From Mariprofundus sp. KV (GTDB taxonomy: Bacteria; Pseudomonadota; Zetaproteobacteria; Mariprofundales; Mariprofundaceae): DNA of 64,000 nt. Shown here piece by piece: positions 27,041 to 34,630 of the stretch (the first letter of the stretch is position 1; the number at the start of each line of letters is the position of its first letter). The DNA lies in assembly GCF_013387475.1 (NCBI RefSeq), contig NZ_VWNB01000003.1:62001-126000 (forward strand), given 5' to 3'. Made by a program: the position numbers and the translations under genes. The notes under the pieces were generated by a model. The model was not told the DNA's origin, did no database searches, and saw nothing but the letters and a program-made list of their open reading frames with translations.

Positions 27041-28009
27041 GTGAAGAATCTGATTGTTTGGATATACAGTGTAGTCATTACGACATTAGGAATAATTGTC
27101 CTTATGACTGTGGTTCTAGATGCTGTAATGGATAAGGATTATTCACAGTCTATGGTCAACATAGGAAGAAGCATATTCGGAAAACCTCCACTGAAAGTTG
27201 CTGCGCCATCATGTATGCCTCAGTCAATTGAAGGTAGCACCTTTGTGTTTGATTATCCGGCATTACATTCTGGAAATGTTCCGATGGTTCAGTTGGAACT
27301 GTCTAACCAGATTAGAGATAAATCTATTCTAGTTCACTTGAATGCTCCAGATGATCGAAATCGTCGTATTTTAAGCTCTCTGGTTCCTTCAATGGGATCA
27401 GTGACTGTCAGTGTTCCTGCTTCAAAATACAATGTGAGTTTCGATAAAGGTAATTACTTTTGTAATTTGAATAGAGGCTTTCTAGGGGGCTCTAAAAAGA
27501 TTGGGATTAGACAGTTAATGGATGTTGAAACTTTCAGCCATGCCACCTTGGAAATTAACGATGGTGCTGTTGCAAATGGAGGCCTCGCGATCTCCTTAAC
27601 CGAAACTCAAAATAAAATGAATATGGTTAGTTCAACTGAAAGTGGAAGATCATATCTCACAATCCCAATGTCACGAGATGGACACTTTTATGTTACTGCT
27701 GAAGGGAATGGATTCCCGGTTGTGTTTTTGGTTGATAGTGGGGCAACGAATATTTCATTCCCTGCGCATTACATGAAAAACCTGAATGTGAAAAAGTGCT
27801 CTCCTGTTAAAACGAACACAGCCAATGGAGTGGCTCGAGGATGTAAATCAATAATCAGGGAAATCAAAATAGGGCCATATACGATAAACAATGTGAATGC
27901 ATATTTTTTGGAGAAATTAAATACGCCATTACTTGGTATGAATGTGTTGAGTAAATTCACATCGTATCGAGTTGATGATGTGATGCAGCTTGTACATAAA
28001 GGGCAGTAA
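27041..28009 (+). CDS. Membrane-anchored retropepsin-like aspartic protease
   Basis: The 322-residue product has one N-terminal membrane helix (about residues 4-29). A beta-rich middle domain (about 78-175) has SVTVSVPASKYNVSFDKG, resembling a domain seen with bacterial retropepsins. The C-terminal domain is a single-chain clan AA protease of the TIGR02281 type: VFLVDSGATNISFP with the catalytic Asp at 232, TANGVARG near 260 and LLGMNVLSKF near 298. Active retropepsins are dimers, so this enzyme should dimerise. Start is GTG with GGGAGAGGG about a dozen bases upstream. The gene is AT-rich with rare-type codons unlike its neighbours, so it is probably acquired. The NACHT gene starts 94 bases after its stop. 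Substrate unknown. Confidence 0.82.
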   Translation: MKNLIVWIYSVVITTLGIIVLMTVVLDAVMDKDYSQSMVNIGRSIFGKPPLKVAAPSCMPQSIEGSTFVFDYPALHSGNVPMVQLELSNQIRDKSILVHLNAPDDRNRRILSSLVPSMGSVTVSVPASKYNVSFDKGNYFCNLNRGFLGGSKKIGIRQLMDVETFSHATLEINDGAVANGGLAISLTETQNKMNMVSSTESGRSYLTIPMSRDGHFYVTAEGNGFPVVFLVDSGATNISFPAHYMKNLNVKKCSPVKTNTANGVARGCKSIIREIKIGPYTINNVNAYFLEKLNTPLLGMNVLSKFTSYRVDDVMQLVHKGQ

Positions 28010-28078
28010 ATGAAGTCGTTCGACTATTTTGGAGATTAGAAAAATCTTCGCATGATTCAACTCGAACGGAGGAAAGAC

Positions 28079-28111
28079 TTGCACAAGAGACTGGGGATAT
28101 ATTGTGATTGA
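28079..28111 (+). CDS. Possible 10-residue leader peptide overlapping the NACHT start
   Basis: A strong GGAGGAAAG (28068-28076) is too far (about 28 bases) from the NACHT GTG but is placed right for a TTG at 28079. The resulting ten-codon frame ends in TGA at 28109-28111, overlapping the NACHT GTG (28104). This would couple NACHT translation to ribosomes finishing the leader. Not tested; could be chance. Confidence 0.35.
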   Translation: MHKRLGIYCD

Positions 28112-29906
28112 AAGCATAACAAAAATAGCTGGATCAACATTAGATAAAATTGTCACTGATATATATGGAACTGCAAAAGGGCACATATCTTCTGAAATCA
28201 AGAAAGTGATTACAGTTCACAATCTTGAAAAGGTTGCTCAGAAGAACCTGTATTTAGAGAATGTTAAAACCTTCTATGATCCTGACCATATAGTTAAAAT
28301 TCATGATATCTATTACCCTGGATCAGCTGTCTTTCTGACAGAAAAAAGTGAAAATGTTATCGGTCCTTATGGATATTCTGGTTCTTTTGGGTGCAATCAA
28401 GTGCTCATAGAGGGTGGGCCTGGGCAAGGAAAGACTCTATTTATGAGAAAGCTTTGCCTAAGTGAGATTAAGGCTAAGAGGTATATTCCTGTATTTTTTG
28501 AATTGCGTGATATGGACTGTAAAAGCACGTTGAAGAAATCACTAATAGGTTTGTTAAATGAGTATGGATTACCTGTTACTAATGAGATATTCGATTTTCT
28601 TGTTACTACAGACAAAATGCTTTTTTTACTGGATGGCTTTGATGAGCTACCACCTACTAGCCGTCCAAAAGTAGCGAAGGAGTTGGAAAAACTGGTTCAT
28701 AAGTTTCCAAACTTAAGAATTATTATGTCATCTCGACCTGATGCTGGTATGGGAGGATCAATTTACTTTCGTTCGTTTAAGCTAGCCCCTCTTAATCCAA
28801 AGAGACAAGATGAATTTGTTGACCATATTATGAAGGGGGATGGGAGTGATATAATCAAAGCTTTATCTGCTAGTAAATATATCAGAGATGTTACAACTTC
28901 CCCACTTTTATTAGCCTTATTTACAGTTACGTACAAGGCTAGGCAATTTAGGCCAGATGACTTAGCTCAATTCTATAGCATCATTTTTCCGACAATGCTC
29001 TATCGTCATGATAGACGAAAATTGGGCTATGAAAGACAAAGGCGTTCAATGCTAGGCGACTTTCAATTTGAGAAGGTTTTCGAAGTAATTTGCTTTTTAT
29101 CTTTGAAGAAAAATATGACGAGGTTTAATACAAAAGACTTTAAATTATTTGCTTCAAAAGCGTTGCATTCTGAAGATATCGATCAGGATCGTGTGGACGC
29201 ACTTATTGAAGATATTAATTTGATCACTTCGTTGATTATTAAAGATGGATATGACCATTATGCTTTTTCTCACAAGACTATTCAGGAGTATTTTTCTGCA
29301 GAATACCTTCGACGATCCGAGCAAAATATTAGAAAGTCATTTTACTCTCATCTAGTAGGAAATTATAAGGCCGTACAAGTTTGGCAAAGTACTTTGAATT
29401 TCCTTTCCATCATCGATAGAAAAAATTACCTGATGGAATTTGTAGTACCTTCAAGGAAATCGCTTGCCAAACTGGATGTACATGGTAATCCGAAATTGAC
29501 TTTCAACTATTTGGAAACTCTCTATAGCAAGGTTAGTAAGGTGATGGTCAGAGAAGATGGAACAATAGAAGATGTGTTTTGGGGCGATAGTTTTGCTTCT
29601 GCAATTGCTAGGCCATTCATTAACACTGTGAGAGGGGCAATTAAAGGTTTCCTAAAAAGTAAGTCTAATGAAGTTGCTCATTATATCTCATTCTTAGATG
29701 TAAAAGCGTATGAAAGTGCTTGTACGGAAGATGGGTTTGTTATCAATCTGTCAAAATTGATTTCAGAGTTACACATGAAAAAAGAATTAGTGTCATTTGT
29801 TTCAGACAGCTTGGTAGGAAGTATGTTCATGCAGAGAACAGTCGAAATGGAAGATACATTAAAAGAGATTGAAAACATCACCCTTGAAATGGCTGATTTT
29901 GGATAA
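28104..29906 (+). CDS. NACHT-domain STAND NTPase (candidate defence sensor)
   Basis: A 600-residue protein. Residues about 95-275 form the NTPase: Walker A EGGPGQGKTLFMRK (104-111), Walker B LFLLDGFDELP (173-183) with the acidic pair typical of NACHT rather than generic AAA, sensor IIMSSRPDAG (206-214), and SPLLLALFTV (266-275). The winged-helix block YAFSHKTIQEYFSAEYL near 390 is the usual NACHT C-terminal mark. N-terminal 90 residues are helical without a recognisable effector enzyme, and no LRR, TPR or WD repeats follow; the last 170 residues are unassigned. Bacterial NACHT proteins act in antiphage immunity, so an immune role is likely. Start is GTG, the only start codon in the open stretch before the fold. 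AT-rich like the protease gene upstream. Confidence 0.88.
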   Translation: MIESITKIAGSTLDKIVTDIYGTAKGHISSEIKKVITVHNLEKVAQKNLYLENVKTFYDPDHIVKIHDIYYPGSAVFLTEKSENVIGPYGYSGSFGCNQVLIEGGPGQGKTLFMRKLCLSEIKAKRYIPVFFELRDMDCKSTLKKSLIGLLNEYGLPVTNEIFDFLVTTDKMLFLLDGFDELPPTSRPKVAKELEKLVHKFPNLRIIMSSRPDAGMGGSIYFRSFKLAPLNPKRQDEFVDHIMKGDGSDIIKALSASKYIRDVTTSPLLLALFTVTYKARQFRPDDLAQFYSIIFPTMLYRHDRRKLGYERQRRSMLGDFQFEKVFEVICFLSLKKNMTRFNTKDFKLFASKALHSEDIDQDRVDALIEDINLITSLIIKDGYDHYAFSHKTIQEYFSAEYLRRSEQNIRKSFYSHLVGNYKAVQVWQSTLNFLSIIDRKNYLMEFVVPSRKSLAKLDVHGNPKLTFNYLETLYSKVSKVMVREDGTIEDVFWGDSFASAIARPFINTVRGAIKGFLKSKSNEVAHYISFLDVKAYESACTEDGFVINLSKLISELHMKKELVSFVSDSLVGSMFMQRTVEMEDTLKEIENITLEMADFG

Positions 29907-29980
29907 ATTGTTGTCTTCGAGCCTCGGGGATAAGGTCTTACTTTATAGTTTAGGAGCTTCTGTGGAGGAGCCTTATCCTA

Positions 29981-30118
29981 TTAGCCCGGATAGAGCATCA
30001 AGTTCGCGGCATGTTTGATGTAGAGCTCGGTGAGTTCGCGGGTCATTGAGCCGTAAAATACGTAGTAGAAGGGGTAGTCGTGGTCTTTATCGGTGATGTC
30101 GGGGTAAAGGGGGCGAGA
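29981..30118 (-). pseudogene. Decayed C-terminal gene tail, copy 1
   Basis: On the minus strand a frame of about 45 codons is open between stops and ends in TAA at 29981-29983. Its last residues include YVFYGSMTRELTELYIKH and NLMLYPG. A second copy at 30726-30830 has the same reading frame with mostly silent differences, showing both descend from a true coding sequence. There is no start codon or upstream part. I do not recognise the parent protein. Confidence 0.6.
30012..30058. repeat. 47-bp exact direct repeat, left copy
   Basis: These 47 bases are identical to 30760-30806 in the same orientation. Similarity continues imperfectly about 25 bases on the left side. The two copies bracket the 171-residue gene. 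They are the conserved core of two decayed gene tails. Confidence 0.9.
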
Positions 30119-30156
30119 TTAGTGTTTCATAGAAATATCAATTAAACGGAGGAGCT

Positions 30157-30672
30157 ATGTCAGGAGCTGCAGTGCAAAATCCACAAACATCAACAGGTGA
30201 AGACGGAGGTGGCAGTGGAGTCACAATAGAAATGCGAGCAGGAGGGACAGGAGAAGTAGATTTTGGGGTTGCATGGCTTGCTTTTGTTAAGAGCGCTGAA
30301 TCTCTTTTGGAGCTTAGGTCTAAACAACATCGTCACCTTAAAGAATTTGATGGATTTCAACAGGCCGTATTAAAGATAGTGAGAGACAAAAAATTTGTTT
30401 CTGACCTAAGCGAAGGATGGATCGATTTAAAGGGAAAAGAATCTGAAGATGTTGCAAATGCGTTATTATTGGAGGTAGAGCTGTTTCCAAAAGCCGCGGC
30501 CGTGGCTGCTCAAGGTTCGCCAAAGAGACTTCCAGGTTGGGTTAGGAGGCTGCTAGGAGGAGCTTCGACCGTGGCTGGGAGCGTTAAAGATATTTTGGAG
30601 GACTTAGCACCTTATACAAAAAACGGCATTACCCTTTTTAAGGAGTTGATGGATATTTCTAAAGAGTTTTGA
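30157..30672 (+). CDS. Unrecognised 171-residue protein, helical with Gly-rich N-terminus
   Basis: A clear gene: ACGGAGGAGCT precedes the ATG by a good spacing, and the frame is open for 171 codons. The first 35 residues are Gly/Thr-rich and disordered-looking (EDGGGSGV, RAGGTGEVD). Residues about 38-115 are helical with a charged middle (LELRSKQHRHLKEFD, LKIVRDKKFVSDL). The end has LPGWVRRLLGGASTVAGSVK and DILEDLAPYTKNGITLF, which resembles amphipathic C-terminal segments of small proteins that I have seen near bacterial effector genes, but I cannot name a family. No signal peptide or clear membrane helix. It lies between two direct repeats, 250 bases after the NACHT gene, and may be a third part of the island or an independent insert. 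Confidence 0.6.
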   Translation: MSGAAVQNPQTSTGEDGGGSGVTIEMRAGGTGEVDFGVAWLAFVKSAESLLELRSKQHRHLKEFDGFQQAVLKIVRDKKFVSDLSEGWIDLKGKESEDVANALLLEVELFPKAAAVAAQGSPKRLPGWVRRLLGGASTVAGSVKDILEDLAPYTKNGITLFKELMDISKEF

Positions 30673-30725
30673 GCGATAGAGGGGAGGCTACTCTTTATGG
30701 GGTTTATGGGTGGCGGTATCTGCCC

Positions 30726-30830
30726 CTATTTTTCTGGATAGAGCATTAGATTTGCGCCGTGTTTGATGTAGAGCTCGGTGAGTTCGCGGGTCATTGAGCC
30801 GTAAAAGGCAAAATAATAGGGGTAATAGAA
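30726..30830 (-). pseudogene. Decayed C-terminal gene tail, copy 2
   Basis: The minus strand reads YYFAFYGSMTRELTELYIKH, then GANLMLYPEK and a TAG stop at 30726-30728. It matches copy 1 residue for residue in the core, with silent third-base changes in the codons before the stop. An in-frame TGA lies a few codons upstream, so only the tail remains. Two homologous gene ends in one place suggest past tandem paralogues or repeated insertion next to the same gene. Confidence 0.6.
30760..30806. repeat. 47-bp exact direct repeat, right copy
   Basis: Identical to 30012-30058, same orientation, 748 bases apart start to start. Homologous recombination between the copies would delete the 171-residue gene. 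Confidence 0.9.
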
Positions 30831-30993
30831 GCTAAATCAGGGTCGGACCAATTATTGCAAATCTAACTGCTTGAAACAAAAGGATAAGTTTCCAAAGTAA
30901 GGCTGAAACTACGGCTTAGAGCCATATTTTTAGATGTGAAAGTCGGCTTCTAAGGTTTTCGGGTCAAGGGGACACCACTCTTATTCATTAGTT

Positions 30994-31030
30994 CGAGGGT
31001 AGCGGCATAATCCTTTTTGTTGATGTTCAG
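30994..31030 (-). pseudogene. Decayed duplicate of the rhlE 3' end
   Basis: On the minus strand this reads LNINKKDYAATL. The intact helicase at 33224-34462 has LNINKEDYAATL encoded at about 33316-33351, and 33 or so of 36 bases agree, with differences mostly in silent positions. The copy is in the same orientation, 2.3 kb away, with the cyclase and response regulator genes between. It marks an old duplication or insertion boundary. Confidence 0.65.
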
Positions 31031-31066
31031 ACTCGGAGCGTTGTGTCACAGGAAATAGCTTTGAAA

Positions 31067-32692
31067 TTAAGGCGCTTTTTTTGCTTTGAGGAAATAGGTT
31101 TGCATTAATCCCTGGCCTTTGACCTCTATCGGGTCACGCTTGTCGAAAATGAAGTTCTCCTTGATGCGTTGGTAGGTGGCATCGGAGATCTGAATGTGGT
31201 CTGGCAGACTGTAGGACTCCATGCGGCTGGCAACAATCACAGCATCACCCCACAGATCATAACTGAATTTATGTTTGCCAATCACAGCTGCAACAACAGG
31301 GCCGGTGTGGATGCCGATGCGAATACTCAGGTTGCCACCATCTTCAACATTCATCTGATGAATAACCTGCTGCATCTCCAGGGCCATATCGGCGACTGCG
31401 TTGACATGGTCAGGGCAGGGGGTGGGCATGCCACCGACCAGCATATAGGCATCACCGATGGTTTTGATCTTCTCCAGCCCGTGTGACTCGGTTAACAGAT
31501 CGAAAGCGAGGAAAATGGCATTGAGTTTCTCCACCAGCTGTTCCGGAGAGATATTGGCTGAGAGTTCAGAGAAGTTGACGATATCTGCGAAGAGAACGGT
31601 GACATCATCAAACCTGTCGGCGATAGAGCTTTCACCATTTTTCAACCGTTCAGCGATAGATCTGGGCAGGATATTAAGCAGTAACTTCTCGGTTTTCTCC
31701 TGCTCATGTTTCAGCGTTCTGTTATGAGCCTGTTCGCGTGCACGCAGCCAGCTGCGCTCCAGCGATGCGTTGATCTTGGTGGTTAAAATAATCTGATTAA
31801 ACGGCTTCTGCAGATAATCCTCTGCGCCCATCTCCAGACATTTCACAACACTGTCGATCTCATCCAGCGCAGAGATCATCATCACAGGCGTATGTTTTAA
31901 GCGCTCATCCTGTTTCAGTCTCTCCAGCACCTGATAACCATTGAGTTCCGGCATAATGATATCCAGCAGAACCAGATCATAATCGTGATCATGCAGCAGA
32001 TTCAGCGCCTGCAGACCGTTTTCAGCAACATCAACAGAGAAGCCCTGCTTGATCAGTCGTCTGGAGAGAAAATCGCGATTGCTCTCCTTATCATCAACCA
32101 CCAGCAGCGATGCTTCTTGACGATGTTCACTGCTATTGCGCATACCGGCGATCACTTCATTCATCAGGTTACGCTCGACTGAATCAACTGCTGCAATGGC
32201 TGTCGGATAGTTGTCACTCAGATGATTCGATGCCACTTCAAGGGGTGTTGTCAGGTACATTTCGCCGAGATAATCGAGCTCTTTAATGCGTTTTAACAGG
32301 GTCTGCGACAGATCCAGTACATGCTCTAACAGCTCACAGGCGTGCGTATCACCTTCAGCTTCAAGATCTTCCTGAATCATTTCGCTATAGGCGGTGATGG
32401 CAATCAGCGGGGTAGAGAGATCATGTTTGATGATGGCATTGATGCTATGAATCTCTGCAGCTGTTCTGCTTGGGGCGTTTTTGCTGAGGCTCTGTTTGAT
32501 CAGGTTGGCGAGTTGATTGGTAGCGACCACTATTTTGTCCAGATCCTCTGCAAACGGACTGTAGTTCGGGTTTGAGCGTAGCTCTTTGATATGCTTGCTG
32601 ATGGTCACCGCAGGCACAAGCAGCTGCTGCCCGGCATCGAGCAGGTCGCTATCGCTGGCCCGTTTCAGGCGTTCGGGCTGCTGATCAGGCAT
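31067..32692 (-). CDS. HisKA-like / response-regulator receiver / class III nucleotide cyclase protein
   Basis: A 541-residue cytosolic signalling protein with no membrane helix. Residues about 80-145 resemble a histidine-kinase dimerisation helix pair (IIKHDLSTPLIAITAYSE, His 90) but no ATPase domain follows. A receiver domain spans 195-310, with phosphoacceptor Asp 244 in LVLLDIIMPELNG. A coiled linker leads to a class III cyclase domain (355-540) with metal Asp 370 (LFADIVNFSE) and Asp 414 (KTIGDAYM). The substrate-binding Asp 479 and the catalytic Arg 490 are present in SYDLWGDAVIVASRME, but the transition-state Asn is Ile 486. It overlaps the upstream response regulator by eight bases. 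Predicted product would be cAMP if active. Confidence 0.88.
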   Translation of the reverse strand: MPDQQPERLKRASDSDLLDAGQQLLVPAVTISKHIKELRSNPNYSPFAEDLDKIVVATNQLANLIKQSLSKNAPSRTAAEIHSINAIIKHDLSTPLIAITAYSEMIQEDLEAEGDTHACELLEHVLDLSQTLLKRIKELDYLGEMYLTTPLEVASNHLSDNYPTAIAAVDSVERNLMNEVIAGMRNSSEHRQEASLLVVDDKESNRDFLSRRLIKQGFSVDVAENGLQALNLLHDHDYDLVLLDIIMPELNGYQVLERLKQDERLKHTPVMMISALDEIDSVVKCLEMGAEDYLQKPFNQIILTTKINASLERSWLRAREQAHNRTLKHEQEKTEKLLLNILPRSIAERLKNGESSIADRFDDVTVLFADIVNFSELSANISPEQLVEKLNAIFLAFDLLTESHGLEKIKTIGDAYMLVGGMPTPCPDHVNAVADMALEMQQVIHQMNVEDGGNLSIRIGIHTGPVVAAVIGKHKFSYDLWGDAVIVASRMESYSLPDHIQISDATYQRIKENFIFDKRDPIEVKGQGLMQTYFLKAKKAP

Positions 32693-33056
32693 GTAACAGC
32701 GTCTCGATTTTATCGAACAGATCTTTGGCGCGAAAAGGTTTCATCTGGTATTCGTCACAGCCTGCCGCCAGCGCCTTTTCTCTGTCATTTTCTGAGGAGT
32801 AGGCAGTGAGTGCGATAAGCGGGATATCTCTGGTTGCTGCGGAAGCTTTAATCTCCCTGACTGCACTCCAGCCATCTTTAACGGGCAGGTTCATGTCCAT
32901 CAGAATCAGATCGGGTTGTTCACTGTGAGCAAGTTGCACAGCCCGGTCGCCATCGCCGGCCGTAACAAAACCGAAGCCTCGGCGCTGTAGATGCCTTGAA
33001 AGTATATCAAGGTTCATAGCGTTATCCTCTACAAGTAAAATCTTAGCCATCGGCAT
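32685..33056 (-). CDS. Stand-alone response regulator receiver
   Basis: A 123-residue single receiver domain: AKILLVEDNAMNLDIL at the start with the acidic pair, DLILMDMNLPVKDGW with phosphoacceptor Asp near 54, LTAYSSEND near 83 and the Lys of YQMKPFRAKDL near 107. There is no output domain, as in CheY or DivK types. It overlaps the cyclase gene by eight bases, so the two are cotranslated and probably form one phosphorelay; a kinase is not encoded nearby. The start may be ATG 33056 or ATG 33050. Confidence 0.9.
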   Translation of the reverse strand: MPMAKILLVEDNAMNLDILSRHLQRRGFGFVTAGDGDRAVQLAHSEQPDLILMDMNLPVKDGWSAVREIKASAATRDIPLIALTAYSSENDREKALAAGCDEYQMKPFRAKDLFDKIETLLHA

Positions 33057-33223
33057 GCCGTCTGTTCATCATGAGGATAGCTTACGTGAACTGATGTTGA
33101 AGTCTAAACCTTTTGCACTGGCGATTGCGGCAAGGTGGCGACGGGCGCAGCAGCAGCACGCATTTCCGGATGATGAAGCCTGCGCTGTTGAGTTAAGCGG
33201 CCAGGCCAAATCGTTGGAATTAT

Positions 33224-34462
33224 CTACTTTTTACGTTTTTTCGGCCTCTTTTTGTTTAACCATGCATCGTGTTCATTGACCAGTGATTTCAGATCAACAG
33301 CCTCAGGTGAGAGGGCGAGGGTGGCAGCATAATCCTCTTTGTTGATGTTCAGTATTTCGATCGATTTGTTGAGGAACTGCTGAATCTCTTCAAGCAATGC
33401 CTTCTCCTCATTGCTGCAGTAGGAGATAGCAATGCCTTTGTTCATGCCGCGCCCTGTACGACCCACGCGGTGCACGTAGTTCTCCACCTTTTCCGGCAGA
33501 TCGTAGTTGATCACATGCGTGACATCGGCGATATCGATGCCGCGAGCGCTGACATCGGTAGCAACCAGAATGCGACACTCGCCATCACGGAACTGCCGCA
33601 TTGCCTCTGTACGCTCTTTTTGATCCTTATCGCCATGAATGTTTATCGCAGTGATGCCAACGCGACCCATGGCCTTCACAACGCGCTCAGCACGCACTTT
33701 GGTGCGCACGAAGACAATGATTTTGGCCTCAGGGTTCTCATTGATAAAACGCTCAAGGAAAAAGCGTTTATCATCCTGATCGACAAACATCACGGCGTGC
33801 GAAATATTTTTGGAGACCTTGTCATGTGGTGAGACCTGAATACGGATCGCCTCGCTCTTTACCTGTGAGTAGGCGAGTTTTCTGATCTCATCGTTAATGG
33901 TGGCTGAGAAGAAGAGGGTCTGATGGTGACGAGGCAGCATCTTCTTTACATATTTGATATCCTCAATAAAGCCGAGATCGAGCATGTGATCGGCCTCATC
34001 GAGAACCAGCGTGTTGACGATATTGAGGTTGATCACCTTCTGATTGATCAGATCGAACATGCGCCCTGGCGTGGTGACGAGAATATCGATGCCATCCTGC
34101 AGCTTGGCGATCTGGCGCTCCTGCTCAACACCGCCGAACAGGGCAAAGGTTTTCACCTTGGTGTGGGCGGAGAGGGTATCAAAGACCTTGCCGATCTGCT
34201 GGGTCAGTTCGCGTGTGGGGGCCATCACCACACAGCTGATGCCACGCGTACGCTTGCTGGTCTTGGCGCGGTGAATCTTGTCAATCACGGGGATCGCAAA
34301 GGCGGCGGTTTTGCCTGTGCCGGTCTGGGCAATGGCCAGTACATCTTCACCGTTCTGAATCGAGGGAATGGCTTTATACTGGATATCCGTAGGGCGAATG
34401 AAGCCAAGTTTTTTCAGGTTCTTTTTGATATCCTGGGAGATGTAATATTGATCAAACTTCAT
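33224..34462 (-). CDS. rhlE: DEAD-box RNA helicase, RhlE type
   Basis: A 412-residue cytosolic helicase for RNA unwinding in ribosome assembly or cold adaptation. The Q motif is FIRPTDIQYKAIPSI, Walker A is AQTGTGKTAAFA near 44, Ia is APTRELTQQI, Ib TPGRMFDL, the DEAD box is VLDEADHMLDLGF, III is SAT, V is VATDVSARGIDIADVTHVI and VI is YVHRVGRTGR. The C-terminal extension is short and basic (KKRPKKRKK), suited to RNA. Divergent from the cytosine deaminase gene. A decayed copy of its 3' end is at 30994-31030. The 167 bases between 33057 and 33223 hold nothing I can name. Confidence 0.92.
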   Translation of the reverse strand: MKFDQYYISQDIKKNLKKLGFIRPTDIQYKAIPSIQNGEDVLAIAQTGTGKTAAFAIPVIDKIHRAKTSKRTRGISCVVMAPTRELTQQIGKVFDTLSAHTKVKTFALFGGVEQERQIAKLQDGIDILVTTPGRMFDLINQKVINLNIVNTLVLDEADHMLDLGFIEDIKYVKKMLPRHHQTLFFSATINDEIRKLAYSQVKSEAIRIQVSPHDKVSKNISHAVMFVDQDDKRFFLERFINENPEAKIIVFVRTKVRAERVVKAMGRVGITAINIHGDKDQKERTEAMRQFRDGECRILVATDVSARGIDIADVTHVINYDLPEKVENYVHRVGRTGRGMNKGIAISYCSNEEKALLEEIQQFLNKSIEILNINKEDYAATLALSPEAVDLKSLVNEHDAWLNKKRPKKRKK

Positions 34463-34630
34463 GTTGCCTCGGGTTGTTGCAGTGATTGCGAATAGATGGG
34501 GCGAAGGCTCAGGGATTTACGGCATCAAAGCAACGATTGCAGAATCATCATGATGAATGGCAGCAACGGAGACGATTTTGGGCTATCTGGCACTGTTCTA
34601 AACAGCTATCCTCTCACCAATGGAGTGCTT

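Larger units (their letters stand above)
30673..31066. other. 394-base gene-free stretch at the right edge of the island
   Basis: The stretch holds the second decayed gene tail with the 47-bp direct repeat (30726-30830), a region at about 30830-30990 in which I see nothing recognisable, and a decayed copy of the rhlE 3' end (30994-31030) just before the stop of the cyclase gene. No intact gene, RNA or strong promoter is visible. Confidence 0.6.

Noticed and set aside
26881-31066. Prophage or integrative element
   Set aside because: No integrase, phage structural gene, tRNA target or paired attachment site is visible; only composition shift and decayed gene ends.
33055-33279. 74-codon plus-strand frame between the receiver gene and rhlE
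   Set aside because: It overlaps the end of rhlE on the other strand, has no family match and starts inside the promoter region of the receiver gene; probably chance.
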